The position numbers and the translations under genes are program-made. From the NCBI RefSeq assembly GCF_014673215.1, contig NZ_JACWMS010000001.1:186001-250000 (forward strand): DNA of 64,000 nt, written 5' to 3'. Below are positions 37,964 to 48,553 of the stretch, piece by piece (position 1 is the first letter of the stretch; every line of letters starts with the position of its first letter). Origin of the DNA: Gordonia hankookensis. Lineage in GTDB: Bacteria > Actinomycetota > Actinomycetes > Mycobacteriales > Mycobacteriaceae. The notes beneath the pieces are model-generated. The model had not been told where the DNA came from and made no database searches. It saw only the letters and a program-made list of their open reading frames with translations.

Positions 37964-39055
37964 TCACGCACCGCGGACTCCCGCCGACTCGCCGTCTCCG
38001 GCCCAGTCCGCCGCCACCTGCTCCGCCAATCGCGACAACTGATTGGCCGCGTCGGTCATCGCCACCTCGACCGACCCCGCCACATCGACGATCGCGTATG
38101 CGGCAGCTATCCCGGCCGCCGCGATCTCCTCGGGCGGCAGAGCCACCTGGCCGGCGAAGACGAGGGTCGGGACACCGGCAGCGGCCGCCGATGCGGTGAG
38201 CGCGGCGACGACCTTCCCCCGCAACGTCTGGGTGTCGAATCTGCCCTCGCCGGTGATCACCAGCTGCGAGGACGCCACATCTGTGTCCCGCCCGGTGGCC
38301 TCGGACACCACGGTGGCCCCGGAGACCCGGGTACCGCCCAATGCCAGGAGAGCCGCGCCGAGTCCGCCGGCCGCGCCCGCGCCCGGATCGTCGGAGACAT
38401 CACGTCCGGCCATCCCGGCCAGCACCCGCGACCACCGCGTCATCCGTTCTTCCAATCGCGCGACGGTGGTCGGATCGGCCCCCTTCTGCGGGCCGAACAC
38501 CGCGACTGCGCCGAGGTCGCCGAGCAGGGGATTCTCCACATCGGATGCGACGACCAGTTCGATGCCGTCGAGCCTTTCGGCGGCCTCGCCGGGGCCACCC
38601 AGAGCATCGATCAGGCCCCGACCGCCGTCGTTGGTCGCCGATCCGCCGAGGCCGACGACAATCCGGCGGGCACCCGCCGCGAGCGCCTCCGCGACGAGCA
38701 AACCGACTCCTGTGGTGTCGGCCTCCAGCGCCGTACGCGGGGTGGGCCGGCCACCGAGTTGGTGCAGGCCACAGGCCTGTGCGCATTCGATGTACGCCGA
38801 CGGGTCGGGTCCACGGTCGTCGAACAGCCAGGTCGCGCTCACGGACGCCCCGAGCGGGCCGGGGACCTCCGCAGTCCGGATCGACCCGAACCGTGAGGCC
38901 AGGACGTCGACGAAACCGGGGCCGCCGTCGGACTGCGGCGCCTTCCGGACCACGTCCGTCGGGCGCGTCGCCGACCATCCGCGGGCGATCGCCTCGGCCG
39001 CCGCCACCGCGGACAGGGTGTCCCCGAAAGAGTCCGGCGCGATCAGGATCTGCAT
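37964..39055 (-). CDS. Glycerate kinase (GlxK/GarK family)
   Basis: 363 residues from ATG 39055 (GAGG six bases upstream); the frame is open upstream but overlaps the divergent gene. Family segments: LIAPDSFGDTLSAVAAAEAIARGW, KAPQSDGGPGFVDVL, VGLGGSATNDGGRGLIDALG and VITGEGRFDTQTLRGK, all typical of type I glycerate kinases. It phosphorylates glycerate with ATP to 2- or 3-phosphoglycerate. The M. tuberculosis equivalent is Rv2205c. It is divergent from the DUF3043 gene and followed closely by rarD. Confidence 0.9.
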   Translation of the reverse strand: MQILIAPDSFGDTLSAVAAAEAIARGWSATRPTDVVRKAPQSDGGPGFVDVLASRFGSIRTAEVPGPLGASVSATWLFDDRGPDPSAYIECAQACGLHQLGGRPTPRTALEADTTGVGLLVAEALAAGARRIVVGLGGSATNDGGRGLIDALGGPGEAAERLDGIELVVASDVENPLLGDLGAVAVFGPQKGADPTTVARLEERMTRWSRVLAGMAGRDVSDDPGAGAAGGLGAALLALGGTRVSGATVVSEATGRDTDVASSQLVITGEGRFDTQTLRGKVVAALTASAAAAGVPTLVFAGQVALPPEEIAAAGIAAAYAIVDVAGSVEVAMTDAANQLSRLAEQVAADWAGDGESAGVRGA

Positions 39056-39161
39056 GTCGACCTCACCGATCCGTCGTCTGCCGGCAGCGCGCTCGTCCCA
39101 TGGGCGAAGTATAGGGAGGTCGGAGAACCTCGGCAGCGCGGAATCACCTAGGCTCGAAGGT

Positions 39162-39854
39162 GTGAAGTTGCCATGGAAGTCAGATGACGACACGACCGCT
39201 CAGAGCGCCGACACCGAGGTGTCCACCGCCGCGGATGACGAGTCGTCGGCCGGCGCGAGCAACGGCTCCAAGGGCACCGCGTACACGGCGGCCAAAGGCC
39301 GCGCGACGCCGTCCCGGCGTGAGGCCGAGGGTCGCCGCCGCGGCCCGGTGGCGCCGCCGCCGACCACGCGGTCCGAGGCCCGCGCGCGTAAGAAAGAGCT
39401 GAAGTCGAGCATGTCGCGCGAGGACAAGCGCAAGCTCTCCGACGATCGTCGCTCCCAGCGCACCGAACAGCGCGAGAAGATGATGGCAGGCGACGAGCGC
39501 TATCTGATGCCCCGCGACAAGGGACCTGCCAAGCGGTTCACCCGAGACATCGTGGACTCCCGCCGCAACTTCGCGGGGCTGTTCATGCCCTTCGCGGTGG
39601 TGCTGATCGTGGTGATGTTCGTGCCGCAGATCGCCGTGTTCGCCAACATGCTGCTGCTGGTCTTCGTGGTCTTCATGGCAATCGACGCGTTCATCCTCGG
39701 CCGCCTCGTGAATCGGCGTGTACGCGAACGCTTCCCCGACGTCGATCCGTCGCAGACCGGGTTCCGTCTGGGCTGGTACGCGTTCACCCGGGCCATGCAG
39801 CTCCGTATGATGCGCGCTCCCAAGCCGCAGGTGTCGCCGGGCGACGAGGTCTGA
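39162..39854 (+). CDS. DUF3043 membrane protein (Rv2206-like)
   Basis: 230 residues from GTG 39162 (GAAGG just upstream). The first half is charged and disordered-looking, Ser/Asp- then Arg/Lys-rich, with the [22 protein letters not shown] segment. Then [27 protein letters not shown] leads into two membrane helices ([14 protein letters not shown] and [17 protein letters not shown]). The C-terminus [35 protein letters not shown] is the most conserved DUF3043 part. Function unknown. It is 5 bases upstream of the CobU-CobT gene in the same orientation, as Rv2206 precedes cobT in M. tuberculosis. Confidence 0.88.
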   Translation: MKLPWKSDDDTTAQSADTEVSTAADDESSAGASNGSKGTAYTAAKGRATPSRREAEGRRRGPVAPPPTTRSEARARKKELKSSMSREDKRKLSDDRRSQRTEQREKMMAGDERYLMPRDKGPAKRFTRDIVDSRRNFAGLFMPFAVVLIVVMFVPQIAVFANMLLLVFVVFMAIDAFILGRLVNRRVRERFPDVDPSQTGFRLGWYAFTRAMQLRMMRAPKPQVSPGDEV

Positions 39855-39859
39855 TACCG

Positions 39860-41641
39860 GTGGGATCTCGGGGCACCCGCACACTCATCCTCGGCGGAGT
39901 GCGGTCGGGCAAATCCGGCCATGGGGAATCTCTGCTGCTCGATTGTCCGTCGGTGCGTTACCTGGCCACCGGTCCGACCACCTCGTCGGACGCCGACTGG
40001 GTCGCGCGCCTCACGGCACATCGTGCTCGCCGCGACGACCGGTACACCACCGTCGAGACGATCGACGTCGCCGCGGCGCTGCGATCTGACCAGACCCCGA
40101 CGTTGCTCGACGACCTCGGGAACTGGCTGGCCGCGCACCTCGACGCGGTCGGCGGATGGGGTGACGCGCCGGTCGATCTCACCTCCGTCCGCAGCGAGAT
40201 CTGCTCGGCCATCGAGGATTTCACTGCCGAACTGGTCATCATCAGCCCGGAGGTCGGGCTGTCCGTTGTTCCCCCGACTCCGGCAGGCCGCCGATTCCAG
40301 GATGAGTTGGGCGCCCTCAACGAAGCCGTCGCGGCGGTCTGCGACCGCGTCGTCCTGACAGTCGCCGGCCGTGTGCTCGACCTCCCGGCAGCACCGCCGA
40401 CGCCCACCCCGACAGCAACCACTTCCACGCCGACCGCAACCGCCCCTGCGCCGACGGCAACCGTCCTCCCGTCGACAGCAACCGACACTGCGCCGACGGC
40501 ACCAGAGAAGCCGGCCGCGGCGGCCTCCCCGGCGCCGACGACGGGTGAACCGGTGGACCCGACCGACGCCGAGAACTTCCCGCCCGTCGAACCGCCGGAT
40601 ATCACCACGGCCGCGGCCGCGCGCGCACGACACCTCGATCTCACCAAACCGCCGGGTTCGCTCGGGCGCCTCGAGGACCTCGGGGTCTGGCTGGCCTCAT
40701 GCCAGGGCGCCTGTCCCCCACGCCAACTGACCGAACCGCGGGTGGTGGTGTTCGCCGGCGACCACGGCGTCGCCCAATCCGGGGTGTCGGCGTTCCCGCC
40801 CGAGGTGACCGCCCAGATGGTGGCCAACATCGCGTCCGGCGGTGCCGCGGTCAACGTCCTCGCCCGGCGGGCCGGCGCGACGGTACAGGTCGTCGACATG
40901 TCCGTCGATGCCGATACCGCGCCAGAGGTCTCCCGCTACAAGGTGCGACGCAGCAGCGGAGACCTGCGCATCACCGATGCCCTCACGATCGCCGAGGCGC
41001 GGGCGGCACTCGCGGCCGGCCGGGCGATCGCCGACGATCTCGTCGACGCGGGAGCCGATCTTCTCATCGGCGGTGAGATGGGCATCGGCAACACCACTCC
41101 GGCGACCGTGCTGATCGGCACCTTGACCCGGCGCGAGCCGGTCGAGATCGTCGGGCGCGGAACAGGTATCGACGACGCCGGGTGGATTCGCAAGACGGCG
41201 GCCATCCGTGACGGCATGCGCCGGGCGCGACGTCACGTGCACGATCCGCTCTCGTTGCTCGCCGCCGTCGCGGGTGCCGACCTCACCGCGCTCGCCGGGT
41301 TTCTCGCACAAGCGGCGGTGCGCCGCACCCCGGTGATCCTCGACGGCATGGTCGTCACCGCCGCGGCGATGGTCGCCAACGAGCTCGCCCCGGGTGCGGC
41401 GCGCTGGTGGGTCGCAGGCCATCGCTCCGTCGAACCCGCGCACAGCGTGGCTCTCGAACACCTGGATCTCGAGCCGATACTGGACCTGTCGATGCGCCTC
41501 GGCGAGGGCAGCGGGGCTCTCACCGCGCTGCCGATCGTCGCATCGTCGGTCGACATCCTGAGGTCGATGGCGACCTTCGCCGAGGCAGGCGTCAGCGACA
41601 AGGACGAACCGGCCGCTGCCCTGGCCGCCGACCGATCCTGA
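39860..41641 (+). CDS. cobT: CobU-CobT fusion: adenosylcobinamide kinase/guanylyltransferase + DMB phosphoribosyltransferase
   Basis: 593 residues, two enzymes joined. Residues 1-178 are CobU-like: P-loop [16 protein letters not shown], the [13 protein letters not shown] segment with the guanylylated His, and [27 protein letters not shown]. Residues about 180-245 are a Pro/Thr/Ala linker with five 7-residue repeats. Residues about 246-593 are Cob[49 protein letters not shown] and catalytic-region [11 protein letters not shown]. The first activates adenosylcobinamide, the second makes alpha-ribazole phosphate; CobS, encoded next, joins their products into cobalamin. In M. tuberculosis cobT (Rv2207) and cobU are separate. 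Confidence 0.92.
   Translation: MGSRGTRTLILGGVRSGKSGHGESLLLDCPSVRYLATGPTTSSDADWVARLTAHRARRDDRYTTVETIDVAAALRSDQTPTLLDDLGNWLAAHLDAVGGWGDAPVDLTSVRSEICSAIEDFTAELVIISPEVGLSVVPPTPAGRRFQDELGALNEAVAAVCDRVVLTVAGRVLDLPAAPPTPTPTATTSTPTATAPAPTATVLPSTATDTAPTAPEKPAAAASPAPTTGEPVDPTDAENFPPVEPPDITTAAAARARHLDLTKPPGSLGRLEDLGVWLASCQGACPPRQLTEPRVVVFAGDHGVAQSGVSAFPPEVTAQMVANIASGGAAVNVLARRAGATVQVVDMSVDADTAPEVSRYKVRRSSGDLRITDALTIAEARAALAAGRAIADDLVDAGADLLIGGEMGIGNTTPATVLIGTLTRREPVEIVGRGTGIDDAGWIRKTAAIRDGMRRARRHVHDPLSLLAAVAGADLTALAGFLAQAAVRRTPVILDGMVVTAAAMVANELAPGAARWWVAGHRSVEPAHSVALEHLDLEPILDLSMRLGEGSGALTALPIVASSVDILRSMATFAEAGVSDKDEPAAALAADRS
40409..40513 (+). repeat. Five tandem 21-bp repeats in the CobU-CobT linker
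   Basis: Five in-frame 21-bp units encoding [28 protein letters not shown] and PTAPEKP, sharing a GCCGACGGCAACC-like core. They extend the flexible interdomain linker; unit number could vary between strains. Confidence 0.7.
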
Positions 41642-41654
41642 CCGCCGAGCGTCG

Positions 41655-42431
41655 ATGCACACGCCGCTGCGGGCCGTCCACGTCGCACTCAGCTGGCTGA
41701 CGGTGCTCCCGGTCCCCCAGCCCCGCGTGACCATGGACCGCGCGGTCGGCGGCGCCGTGATGAGCGCGGTCCCCGTGGTCGGCGCAGTTCTCGGAGTGCT
41801 GGCCGCCGGGGTGGCGGCGCTCCTGTCCGTCACCGACCTGCCCGACACGATGATCGGTGCCATCGTGGTCGTCGTGCTGGCCCTGCTCACGCGTGGCATG
41901 CACCTCGACGGCCTGGCCGACACGGCCGACGGACTCGGCTGTTACGGGCCGCCGGAACGGGTCGCCGAAGTGATGCGCAGTGGATCGGCCGGACCTTTCG
42001 GGGTGGCCACGATCGTTGCGGTGATGCTCATCCAGTCGGTCGGCTTCGGCGTCCTGGCCGGCGAACACCGTTGGTACGACATCGGTTTCGCCATCGCCCT
42101 CGGCCGCTTGATCGCGGTGGTCGGAGCCCGGCGCGGTCTGCCGGCGGCGCATCCCGAAGGCTTCGGCGCGCTCGTCGCGAACAGCCAGCGCAGGTCGGTC
42201 GCGGTGTGGAGCGGACTCGCGATCGTCGGCGCGCTGGCCACCGGCTGGCGAGCCGACGGGTTCTCCACCGCGCAGGCCGTCCAGTCGGTGATCGTTGCCG
42301 GTGCGGTCGTCGCGTGCGGGTGGTGGTTCACCCGGCACTGCGCCCGCCGGATCGGCGGCATCAGTGGCGACATCCTGGGTGCCGGTATCGAACTGGGGGT
42401 GACACTCTCGGTGGTCGGCCTGCTCGTCTGA
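41655..42431 (+). CDS. cobS: Adenosylcobinamide-GDP ribazoletransferase (cobalamin synthase)
   Basis: 258 residues, polytopic membrane protein. Family signature RGMHLDGLADTADGLG (near residues 77-92; Asp residues bind Mg) then GSAGPFGVATIVAVMLIQ. It joins AdoCbi-GDP with alpha-ribazole (phosphate), the last nucleotide-loop step, in the inner membrane. It lies 13 bases after the fusion gene whose two domains make its two substrates. The end is convergent with ilvE. Confidence 0.93.
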   Translation: MHTPLRAVHVALSWLTVLPVPQPRVTMDRAVGGAVMSAVPVVGAVLGVLAAGVAALLSVTDLPDTMIGAIVVVVLALLTRGMHLDGLADTADGLGCYGPPERVAEVMRSGSAGPFGVATIVAVMLIQSVGFGVLAGEHRWYDIGFAIALGRLIAVVGARRGLPAAHPEGFGALVANSQRRSVAVWSGLAIVGALATGWRADGFSTAQAVQSVIVAGAVVACGWWFTRHCARRIGGISGDILGAGIELGVTLSVVGLLV

Positions 42432-42450
42432 GCGGGGCACGCCGACCGGT

Positions 42451-43557
42451 CTACCGGCGGTAGAGCTCGGTCATCCAGCCGTGCGTGTCGGCGAAGGTGC
42501 CGCGCTGAATCCCGGTCAACGTGTCACGCAACGCCTGGGTCACCTCACCCGCCGAACCGTCGCCGATCATGTAGTCCTCGGTGTCGCCCTTGACCCGGCC
42601 AACGGGTGTGATGACAGCCGCGGTCCCACAGGCGAAGACCTCGGTGATGTCGCCCGTGGCCACGCCCTTCCGCAGCTCATCGGTCGTGATGCGACGTTCC
42701 TCGACGGCGAAGCCCGCGTCGGTTGCCAACTGCAGCAAGGACTCCCGGGTGATGCCTGGCAGCAACGAACCGCTCAGCTCCGGGGTCACCAGCCGCGCGT
42801 CCGCGCCGGACCCGAACACGAAGAACAGATTCATGCCGCCCATCTCCTCGATGTAGCGACGCTCGATCGCGTCGAGCCAGACGACCTGGTCGCAGCCGTG
42901 TTGGGTGGCCTGGGCCTGCGCGAGGAAGGCGGCCGCGTAGTTGCCACCGCATTTGGCGAATCCGGTACCGCCAGGTGCGGCGCGCACGTACTCGGTGGAG
43001 AGCCAGACGCTGACCGGCTTGATCCCGCCCGAGAAATACGCCCCGGCCGGTGACGCGATGACCGAGTAGATGTACTGGTTCGACGGCGCGTTGACGCCGA
43101 GACCGGCCTGCGACGCGAACATGAACGGGCGCAGATAGAGGGCCTCCTCGCCGCCGGCGGCGGGCACCCACTCGTTGTCGGCGTCGAGGAGCACCCGCAA
43201 CGACGCGATGAAGTCCTCGACGGGCAGGGGGGGCATCGCCAGACGCTCGGCGGAACGTTGCATCCGCAGGCCGTTGGCCTCCGGCCGGAATGCTGCGATC
43301 GAACCGTCGGGCTGACGGTAGGCCTTGAGACCCTCGAAGACCTCCTGGCCGTAATGCAGCACCATCGCCGACGGGTCGAGCGCGATCGGGGCATAGGGAC
43401 GCACCTGCGCGTTGTGCCACCCACGATCCACGTCGTAGTCGACCATCACCATGTTGTCGGTGAAGAATTTGCCGAAACCGGGTGCGGAGAGGATCTCCGA
43501 CCGACGATTCTCCGACACCGGGTGGGGATGCTCGGTACGCGTGAACTGCAAGGTCAT
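42451..43557 (-). CDS. ilvE: Branched-chain amino acid aminotransferase
   Basis: 368 residues from ATG 43557, the length of M. tuberculosis IlvE (Rv2210c). Fold-type IV PLP enzyme: [37 protein letters not shown], and the PLP lysine in [18 protein letters not shown] near residue 204. [12 protein letters not shown] is the cofactor-phosphate region. It interconverts branched-chain amino acids and their keto acids. The ATG has no Shine-Dalgarno sequence; TACGAT lies 6 bases upstream. Confidence 0.95.
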   Translation of the reverse strand: MTLQFTRTEHPHPVSENRRSEILSAPGFGKFFTDNMVMVDYDVDRGWHNAQVRPYAPIALDPSAMVLHYGQEVFEGLKAYRQPDGSIAAFRPEANGLRMQRSAERLAMPPLPVEDFIASLRVLLDADNEWVPAAGGEEALYLRPFMFASQAGLGVNAPSNQYIYSVIASPAGAYFSGGIKPVSVWLSTEYVRAAPGGTGFAKCGGNYAAAFLAQAQATQHGCDQVVWLDAIERRYIEEMGGMNLFFVFGSGADARLVTPELSGSLLPGITRESLLQLATDAGFAVEERRITTDELRKGVATGDITEVFACGTAAVITPVGRVKGDTEDYMIGDGSAGEVTQALRDTLTGIQRGTFADTHGWMTELYRR

Positions 43558-43563
43558 TGGCCA

Positions 43564-43569
43564 ATCGTA
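43564..43569 (-). promoter_or_regulatory. Putative -10 box of ilvE (leaderless)
   Basis: TACGAT (TAnnnT) ends 6 bases before the ilvE ATG with no ribosome-binding site, consistent with a leaderless transcript. No convincing -35. Confidence 0.4.
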
Positions 43570-43657
43570 CCGCCGCACCGCAAACGGGTTGTCGCCCGCC
43601 GTCACCGTTGCGACGCGGCCCGGGTCCGCGCGGTGGCGGCCGGGCCCGACCCCGAGG

Positions 43658-44767
43658 TCAGACGTGCGGCGTCACGAACGGCGGCGCGACGACCTCGCAC
43701 GCCAGGTCCCGCCCGCGGACGTCCACCACCACCTCGTCCCCGACCGCGATCCCGGCATCGGTGGCCAGCAGCGCGAGCGCGATGCCCTGCTTGAGCGTCG
43801 GCGAGAAGGTCCCAGATGTGCACGTGCCGATCTGCGTGCCGCCGGGACCCGACAGCACCGCGCACTCCGCCCGCGGCACACCGCGCCCGATGGCCTTCAG
43901 TCCGTGGAGCCTGCGGACCGGGCCTGCGGCCTTCTCCGCGATGAGCGACTCCCGGCCGAAGAACTCGGGCTTCTTCCAGCCGACCGCCCAGCCCGAGCGG
44001 GCCTGCACGGGCGTGATGTCGGTGCTCAGTTCGTGCCCGTGCAGCGCGTATCCCATCTCCGTCCGCAGGGTGTCGCGGGCGCCCAGCCCCGCGGGCTGAC
44101 CACCGAGTTCGGTGACCGCAGCCAGCAACACGTCGAACACCGGCCCGGCGTCGTCCCAGCGCGGCAGGAGTTCGTACCCGCGCTCCCCGGTGTACCCGGT
44201 CCGGCACACGCGCACCGGCAGCGTCCCGCCCTCGGTGGCCAGCTCGGCGTCGGTGAACGCCATGTACTCCATCTCGGTGGGCAGGCCGACGCGCACCAGG
44301 GCCTCGGGGGCCTTCGGCCCCTGCACAGCGAACACCGCGTGATCACGATGGCGGTCCGTCACGGTGACGCCGTCTGGTGCCGCCGAGACCAGTCGCTCGA
44401 CCACGCTCGCGGTGTTCGCCGCATTCGGGATCAGGAACACCTCGTCGTCGCTCACCAGATAGGTGATGAGGTCGTCGACGACACCGCCGGATTCGTTGCA
44501 GCACAGCGTGTATTGCGCCTTGCCCGGTGCGATCTTGGCGAGGTCGTTGGTCAAGGTGCGATTCACGAGGTCCGCAGCCCCCGGACCCGCGACGACGGCC
44601 TTCCCGAGATGGCTCACGTCGAAGATGCCGACGCTCTCGCGGACGGCGGTGTGCTCGGCGACGGTTCCGGCATAGGAGACGGGCATGTCCCAGCCACCGA
44701 AGGCGGCGAAGGTGGCGCCGAGAGCGCGATGGCGGTCAGCGATCGGGCCCGCAAGGAGTTCACTCAT
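43658..44767 (-). CDS. gcvT: Glycine cleavage system aminomethyltransferase (T-protein)
   Basis: 369 residues from ATG 44767 (AGGTG close upstream; a GTG two codons earlier is possible). GcvT features: [33 protein letters not shown] at the N-terminus, the folate-binding Asp region, [16 protein letters not shown], and [17 protein letters not shown]. It moves the methylene group from the H-protein aminomethyl arm to tetrahydrofolate. The P and H subunits are not in the window, as in M. tuberculosis where gcvT (Rv2211c) stands apart. No glycine riboswitch seen upstream. Confidence 0.95.
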   Translation of the reverse strand: MSELLAGPIADRHRALGATFAAFGGWDMPVSYAGTVAEHTAVRESVGIFDVSHLGKAVVAGPGAADLVNRTLTNDLAKIAPGKAQYTLCCNESGGVVDDLITYLVSDDEVFLIPNAANTASVVERLVSAAPDGVTVTDRHRDHAVFAVQGPKAPEALVRVGLPTEMEYMAFTDAELATEGGTLPVRVCRTGYTGERGYELLPRWDDAGPVFDVLLAAVTELGGQPAGLGARDTLRTEMGYALHGHELSTDITPVQARSGWAVGWKKPEFFGRESLIAEKAAGPVRRLHGLKAIGRGVPRAECAVLSGPGGTQIGTCTSGTFSPTLKQGIALALLATDAGIAVGDEVVVDVRGRDLACEVVAPPFVTPHV

Positions 44768-44862
44768 GGACACCTACGGTACTGGGCCGAAGCGTCATGA
44801 CCGCGAAGCCGCATGCCCTGTCGCCCTCCGTCGCACCCGCATGCCTGTGGCAGAGTTGTGCC

Positions 44863-46407
44863 GTGAGCAAGAACGAGACGACTGACCGCGTACGCGGCCC
44901 GGAACTGGAGTTGGCGACCACCCTCGGCAAGGCCGACAAGGCCCTGGTGATCGGCCTGATCAAACCCGAGAACAGTGACAAGGAGGGCGGCGGCACCGAT
45001 GCCGAGCCCACCCTGGTGATCGGCGACGGGATCTTCGACGACGCGCAAGCCGAGTTCGTCGGTGCGGCCGCACGCCACCTGGGCGCGAGCGGCTCGCACG
45101 GCGAGATCACCCGGCTACCGGCACCCGCGGGCCTCGATGTCGACATCATCGTCGCGGTCGGGCTCGGCACCACCGACAACCTCGACGACCCGGAACAGAT
45201 CCGGCAGGCCGCCGGGATAGCGGCGCGTGAACTCGACGGCCATCCACAGGCGGCCACCACCTTGTCGGCGGTGAACCTGGGCGCCGCGGCCGAGGGATTC
45301 TTCCTGGGCGCGTACCGCTTCGACACATTCCGGTCGGAGAAGACGCGTCCCAAGAAGTCGCTCCCCACCACGATCACGCTGCTCGTCGACGACAAGAGCC
45401 GGACGGCCAAGGCCGAGTTGGCCCACGCGGCCGCGGTGGCCGATTCGGTGGCCATCGCCCGCGACTTCGTGAACACCCCGCCGAGTCACCTCTATCCCGA
45501 GGAGTTCGCCGAGCGCGCCCGTGTGCTCGGCAGCGCCGTCGGCCTCAAGGTCGAGGTGCTCGACGACACCGCGCTGGAGAAGGCCGGATACGGCGGCATC
45601 ATCGGCGTCGGCAAGGGCTCGTCGCGTCTGCCGCGGCTGGTGCGTCTCGTCCACACCGGCAAGAAGGACGCCAAGAAGGTGGCGCTCGTCGGCAAGGGCA
45701 TCACCTTCGACACCGGCGGCATCTCCATCAAGCCGGCGGCGAACATGGACCACATGACCTCGGACATGGGTGGCGCGGCCGCGGTCATCGCGGCCACCAT
45801 CCTGGCCGCGCGACTCGACCTCGACGTCTCGGTGACCGCGACCGTGCCGATGGCCGAGAACATGCCCTCGGCAACCGCGCAGCGACCGGGCGACGTCCTC
45901 ACCCAGTACGGGGGCACCACGGTCGAGGTGCTCAACACCGACGCCGAGGGCCGACTGATCCTGGCCGACGCGATCGTGCGGGCCTGCGAGGACGAACCCG
46001 ACTACCTCATCGACACCGCCACGCTGACCGGTGCGCAGATGGTCGCCCTGGGGGCACGCACCCCGGGCGTGATGGGCACCGACGAGTTCCGTGATCGCGT
46101 CGCGGCGTTGTCACGCGAGGTCGGCGAGAACGGTTGGGCCATGCCCCTGCCCGCCGAATTGCGCGGTGACCTCAAGTCGCGGGTGGCCGACCTGGCGAAC
46201 GTGACCAATCACCGCAACGGCGGCATGCTGTCGGCCGGACTGTTCCTCAAGGAGTTCGTCGCCGAATCCGTCGGATGGGCCCACATCGACATCGCGGGTC
46301 CGGCGTTCAACACGTCCGGCCCGTGGGGCTACACGACCAAGGGCGGCACCGGCGTGCCGGTCCGCACCATCGCCCGGGTACTCGAGGACATCGCCGACCA
46401 CGGCTGA
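44863..46407 (+). CDS. pepB: Leucyl aminopeptidase (M17)
   Basis: 514 residues from GTG 44863 (an upstream in-frame ATG at 44797 would add 22). M17 motifs: [33 protein letters not shown] (metal Lys/Asp region, from about residue 281) and the signature [14 protein letters not shown] (about residues 356-369). A cytosolic hexameric metallo-aminopeptidase for peptide turnover; M. tuberculosis Rv2213. The N-terminal macro-like domain (1-160) is standard. The last codons sit in a 15-bp tandem duplication. Confidence 0.95.
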   Translation: MSKNETTDRVRGPELELATTLGKADKALVIGLIKPENSDKEGGGTDAEPTLVIGDGIFDDAQAEFVGAAARHLGASGSHGEITRLPAPAGLDVDIIVAVGLGTTDNLDDPEQIRQAAGIAARELDGHPQAATTLSAVNLGAAAEGFFLGAYRFDTFRSEKTRPKKSLPTTITLLVDDKSRTAKAELAHAAAVADSVAIARDFVNTPPSHLYPEEFAERARVLGSAVGLKVEVLDDTALEKAGYGGIIGVGKGSSRLPRLVRLVHTGKKDAKKVALVGKGITFDTGGISIKPAANMDHMTSDMGGAAAVIAATILAARLDLDVSVTATVPMAENMPSATAQRPGDVLTQYGGTTVEVLNTDAEGRLILADAIVRACEDEPDYLIDTATLTGAQMVALGARTPGVMGTDEFRDRVAALSREVGENGWAMPLPAELRGDLKSRVADLANVTNHRNGGMLSAGLFLKEFVAESVGWAHIDIAGPAFNTSGPWGYTTKGGTGVPVRTIARVLEDIADHG

Positions 46408-46430
46408 GCACACCGCGGCTGAGCACACCA
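46401..46430. repeat. 15-bp tandem duplication over the pepB stop
   Basis: CGGCTGAGCACACC occurs twice with period 15 (46401 and 46416), covering the pepB stop codon TGA and repeating it in frame five codons later. It looks like a slippage duplication and leaves the protein unchanged. Confidence 0.55.
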
Positions 46431-46446
46431 CGGTCACTCGAGTCGA

Positions 46447-47304
46447 TCAGGGTTGCAGACCCTCGACCATGCGCTGGGTGCCGAGGACGATCGCGAGCGC
46501 AAGCCGCTCGGCGTCCTCGGTGCCGGGCTCCGCGGTGTAGATCATGATCCGGATGTCGTCGGCGGCGACGATCATGGTGTCGCAGTCGAGTGTGATCAAG
46601 CCGACGTCCGGGTGATCGATCGTCTTGCGCCTGCCCGGATCCGCGTGCCGCCCGACCTCGCCGGATCCCCAGAGGTCGACGAAACGGGGACTCTGTGCCG
46701 ACAGTTCGGCGACGAGCTCGCGCAACCGGTGATCGGCCGGATAGCGGGCAGCGCTCAGACGTAGGTCGCCGACCAGACCGGCCTCGAACTCGGCCTGCTC
46801 GTCTGGCGAGTGGACCGCTCGGGTCCCCGGCCCGACGAGGTTACGCCAGACACTGTTGCGTTCGATGCCCCGCCAGCCCGTCGTGGCACCCATCAATGCG
46901 TCGTACGGCGCATTGGCGACGATGAGTGTCCAGGTCGCGTCGTAGACGGCGACGGGGGTGTTGGCCAGCCGGTCGAGCAGGCGTTGGACACTCGGGGTGA
47001 TGCGCGCGGACACCACGTCACGACCCGGCGTGGCATGCCCGGCCAGGCGGAACAAGAGATCGCGTTCGGCATCGCCGAGTCGCAGTGAGCGGGCGAGACT
47101 CTCCACCACCTGCACCGACGGCGAGGTCGATCGACCTTGCTCGAGTCGCGTGAGGTAGTCGACGGAGATGCCGGCCAGCCAGGCGAGTTCCTCTCGCCGC
47201 AGACCGGACGCACGTCGGCGACCGGCGACCGGAACGCCAACGGTGGACGGCTCGAGCCGATCACGCCACTGACGCACCATCCGGCCGAACTCCCACGTTT
47301 CCAC
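46447..47304 (-). CDS. XRE-family regulator with MmyB-like ligand-binding domain
   Basis: 285 residues from GTG 47304 (open frame continues 6 codons up). N-terminal helix-turn-helix in the common actinobacterial pattern GRRRASGLRREELAWLAGISVDYLTRLEQGRSTSPS (about residues 24-59). The C-terminal MmyB-like PAS-type domain starts near residue 100 (TPVAVYDATWTLIVANAPYDALMG). Such regulators commonly repress a divergent oxidoreductase gene, and here an SDR is divergent with 130 bases between. The inducer is unknown. The pair is absent from the M. tuberculosis order, where ephD occupies this place. Confidence 0.85.
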   Translation of the reverse strand: METWEFGRMVRQWRDRLEPSTVGVPVAGRRRASGLRREELAWLAGISVDYLTRLEQGRSTSPSVQVVESLARSLRLGDAERDLLFRLAGHATPGRDVVSARITPSVQRLLDRLANTPVAVYDATWTLIVANAPYDALMGATTGWRGIERNSVWRNLVGPGTRAVHSPDEQAEFEAGLVGDLRLSAARYPADHRLRELVAELSAQSPRFVDLWGSGEVGRHADPGRRKTIDHPDVGLITLDCDTMIVAADDIRIMIYTAEPGTEDAERLALAIVLGTQRMVEGLQP

Positions 47305-47346
47305 GCATTCGAGTGTGCACACCCCGACGGTCGTTGTCCTGGCCCT

Positions 47347-47375
47347 GGCAGTCCTACGAAAAGCCGACGACTGCC
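47347..47375. promoter_or_regulatory. Candidate operator between XRE regulator and SDR
   Basis: GGCAGTC (47347-47353) and GACTGCC (47369-47375) form a 7-bp inverted repeat with a 15-base spacer in the divergent intergenic region, a plausible dimer-binding site of the XRE regulator. Confidence 0.35.
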
Positions 47376-47434
47376 TGTCCCCTGCCGCGTGGACGAGTCT
47401 CGGTCCCGGGACTCACCCACGACGAACGGAGACG

Positions 47435-48388
47435 ATGATGACCACCACCACAACACCGGGAACCGTGTTGATCACCGGCCCGACCGGCGGTCTCGGGAAA
47501 GCCACCACGATGGCCATCGCGAACCGCCCGGCCGACGGCCGCCCGGATCTGCTGCTGGTCGGGAGGCCTGGTCGGGCACTCGACGAGATCACCGATGCCG
47601 CCCGCGCGACCGGGACGACTGTCCATGCGATCGGCGCCGACCTCGCACGCCTGTCGCAGGTGCGGGATGCGGCGCGGGTGGCTCGGCAACTGATCGGCGG
47701 CGGCTCGGTACGCCCACTGCACGCGCTGGTGGCCAATGCCGGGATATCGGTGGCGGACACCCGCGGAGCCTCCGCCGACGGGTTCGAGAGGACCTTCGCG
47801 GTGAATCATCTCGCGCACGCACAACTGATCGGCGATCTCCTCGAGACCTTCACGCCGCCTGCCCGCATCGTGTTGCTGGGATCGAACACCTACCACCAGA
47901 ACATCTTCCGCCGGATTCTGCACGTTCCGGCCGCAACATGGCGTGATCCGGTCGAGCTGGCCCGTGCCGCGGACCCCGCGGCGTCGGCGTCGCTCGAGGC
48001 GGCGGGCGTCGCGTACTCCGACTCCAAACTCGCGATCCTCTACTACGCACACGAACTGCAGCGGCGTGTGCGGCCCGGAATCTCGGTCGCGGTGTTCGAG
48101 CCCGGCTTCATGCCCGGTACCGGTTTGTCGCGGGAGCACGGTCCGCGCATGCAGCAGATCGGCCGCGTGATCGAACGGATTCCGGGGGTCTCGTCGCCCA
48201 CGAAGTCCGGTCCCGCACTCGCGTCGATCGTCCTCGACGACCGCTGGGCACACCTCAAGGACGGCGCGTTCGTGGTCGTCGATGCCGAACGCGACGTGAA
48301 ACCCTTCGCGAGCGATCGGGCCCGCGAGGCGAGGTTGTGGGAGGCCACAACAGAACTCCTGAACGCCGCCGAGCGGGCCGGCGCATGA
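47435..48388 (+). CDS. Short-chain dehydrogenase/reductase
   Basis: 317 residues from ATG 47435 (CGGAG four bases upstream; ATG 47438 also possible). Classical SDR features: nucleotide motif LITGPTGGLGKA (TGxxxGxG, near residue 13), NAGIS, catalytic Ser in LLGSNTYH, and YSDSKLAILYY (YxxxK, near residue 194). Length and the C-terminal ERIPGVSSPTKSGPALASI suggest the NADP-type, light-dependent-protochlorophyllide-reductase-like/retinol-dehydrogenase-like SDR group. Substrate unknown; regulation by the divergent XRE protein is likely. Confidence 0.82.
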   Translation: MMTTTTTPGTVLITGPTGGLGKATTMAIANRPADGRPDLLLVGRPGRALDEITDAARATGTTVHAIGADLARLSQVRDAARVARQLIGGGSVRPLHALVANAGISVADTRGASADGFERTFAVNHLAHAQLIGDLLETFTPPARIVLLGSNTYHQNIFRRILHVPAATWRDPVELARAADPAASASLEAAGVAYSDSKLAILYYAHELQRRVRPGISVAVFEPGFMPGTGLSREHGPRMQQIGRVIERIPGVSSPTKSGPALASIVLDDRWAHLKDGAFVVVDAERDVKPFASDRAREARLWEATTELLNAAERAGA

Positions 48389-48553
48389 CGCGCCGCAAAT
48401 CTCCGGGCACACCCGGTCCCTGTGACGCGTGCCGGGTAGGGTAGCTCAGGGACGGACGGCTCACCCGCCACAGCCCGTCTCCGTGCACCGACGGCGCACA
48501 CACCGCGGCGCGCAGACCTAGTGACCACACGTCGAGTTCAGGAGTCAACAACG

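Noticed and set aside
39855..39859. Search for a cobalamin riboswitch before the cob genes
   Set aside because: Five-base gap after DUF3043 leaves no room, and none is seen upstream of DUF3043.
44768..44862. Search for a glycine riboswitch upstream of gcvT
   Set aside because: Only 95 bases before the divergent pepB and no aptamer-like conserved blocks seen.
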